NCBI GenBank assembly: GCA_047639165.1
Contig: JBLINH010000020.1
Location: 1 to 12,144, forward strand
Reading direction: 5' to 3'
Origin: JBLINH01 sp047639165
GTDB taxonomy: Bacteria > Patescibacteriota > Minisyncoccia > Phycocordibacterales > JAACPR01
DNA: 12,144 nt
Shown: in pieces, positions 11,898 to 12,144 of the stretch
Layout: the number at the start of each line of letters is the position of its first letter
How positions within the stretch are numbered: the stretch's first letter is position 1
Made by a program: the position numbers and the translations under genes
The notes under the pieces: model-generated
What the model saw: only the letters and a program-made list of their open reading frames with translations
The model's database searches: none
Told to the model about the DNA's origin: nothing

Positions 11898-12144
11898 TTG
11901 AAAATAAAAAACATAAACGGTGAAGTAATACTGGAAGTTGAAGGTGCTTATCTTACGGGAGCTGATCTTAGAGGAGCTAATCTTAGAGGAGCTAATCTTC
12001 AAGGATCTGATCTTACGGGAGCTAATCTTCAAGGATCTGATCTTACGGGAGCTAATCTTACGAGATCTGATCTTAGAAGAGCTAATATTGTAAGAGCTAA
12101 TCTTACGGGATCTAATCTTACGGGAGCTTATCTTCGAAAAACTA
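11898..12144 (+). CDS. Pentapeptide-repeat protein, 3' end outside the window
   Basis: Partial: 82 codons are visible and the frame is open to the window edge. It begins with TTG (11898-11900); no ATG is available in frame. The first residues (KIKNINGEVILEVEG) match the common lead-in of pentapeptide proteins, and then A(D/N/Y)LxG repeats run without a break from about residue 18. The repeats form a right-handed quadrilateral beta-helix. Functions in the superfamily include gyrase protection by DNA mimicry, but most members are uncharacterised and the function here is unknown. Several repeats are identical at DNA level, a sign of recent expansion. Confidence 0.85.
   Translation, partial: MKIKNINGEVILEVEGAYLTGADLRGANLRGANLQGSDLTGANLQGSDLTGANLTRSDLRRANIVRANLTGSNLTGAYLRKT
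11967..12053 (+). repeat. Identical tandem repeats within the pentapeptide gene
   Basis: A 15-bp unit CTTAGAGGAGCTAAT occurs twice in tandem (11967-11996). A 30-bp unit that starts AATCTTCAAGG and ends ACGGGAGCT is then repeated exactly (11994-12023 and 12024-12053). Lengths are multiples of 15, so each copy adds whole pentapeptides. Confidence 0.9.

Noticed and set aside
11967..12144. CRISPR-like array suggested by regular short repeats near the right edge
   Set aside because: The 15-bp periodicity has no unique spacers and translates without a break into pentapeptides.

Overview
The window is AT-rich bacterial DNA (roughly one third G+C by eye) with compact, mostly single-gene transcription units on both strands. 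Small genes, several one-pass anchored proteins of unknown role, almost no Shine-Dalgarno sites and many start codons directly behind a -10 box suggest a reduced genome, most likely Patescibacteria/CPR. That assignment is an inference; no rRNA or other marker gene is present. Nearly all frames end in TAA or TAG, and nothing requires a non-standard code.

Layout. 1-2940 (minus strand): a PsbP/Mog1-like anchored protein, a TPR protein with a similar extracytoplasmic domain, and a four-helix membrane protein. Between them lie three diverged copies of a cassette made of a 33-37 codon ORF with the core KSWNRLxEWxFE, followed by the promoter of the next gene. 3030-4235: an EVE-domain protein, a 109-residue orphan with its own promoter and terminator, and a DUF4389 membrane protein on the opposite strand. 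4313-5900: a sugar-nucleotidyltransferase converging on a membrane fatty-acid desaturase. 5957-6754: two adjacent alkylation-repair genes, an O6-alkylguanine alkyltransferase-like gene and 3-methyladenine glycosylase I (tag), both interrupted by in-frame stops. 6744-8660 (minus): a YgjP-type metallopeptidase and an ATP-grasp ligase. 8719-8967: a strongly acidic 46-residue protein with a two-hairpin leader and a strong terminator. 8969-11190 (minus): a redox operon of anchored thioredoxin, CcdA and a DipZ-type thioredoxin. 11244-11806 (minus): a small XRE regulator overlapping a membrane-protein gene. 11898-12144: the start of a pentapeptide-repeat protein that runs off the window.

How the parts fit. 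The redox genes form one coherent system: CcdA carries electrons across the membrane to two anchored thioredoxin domains outside. The other genes are mostly independent housekeeping or envelope functions. The most unusual signals are the repeated small-ORF/promoter cassette, extended -10 boxes placed so that the A of ATG would be the first transcribed base, the acidic mini-protein with its structured leader, and the tandem decay of two repair genes.
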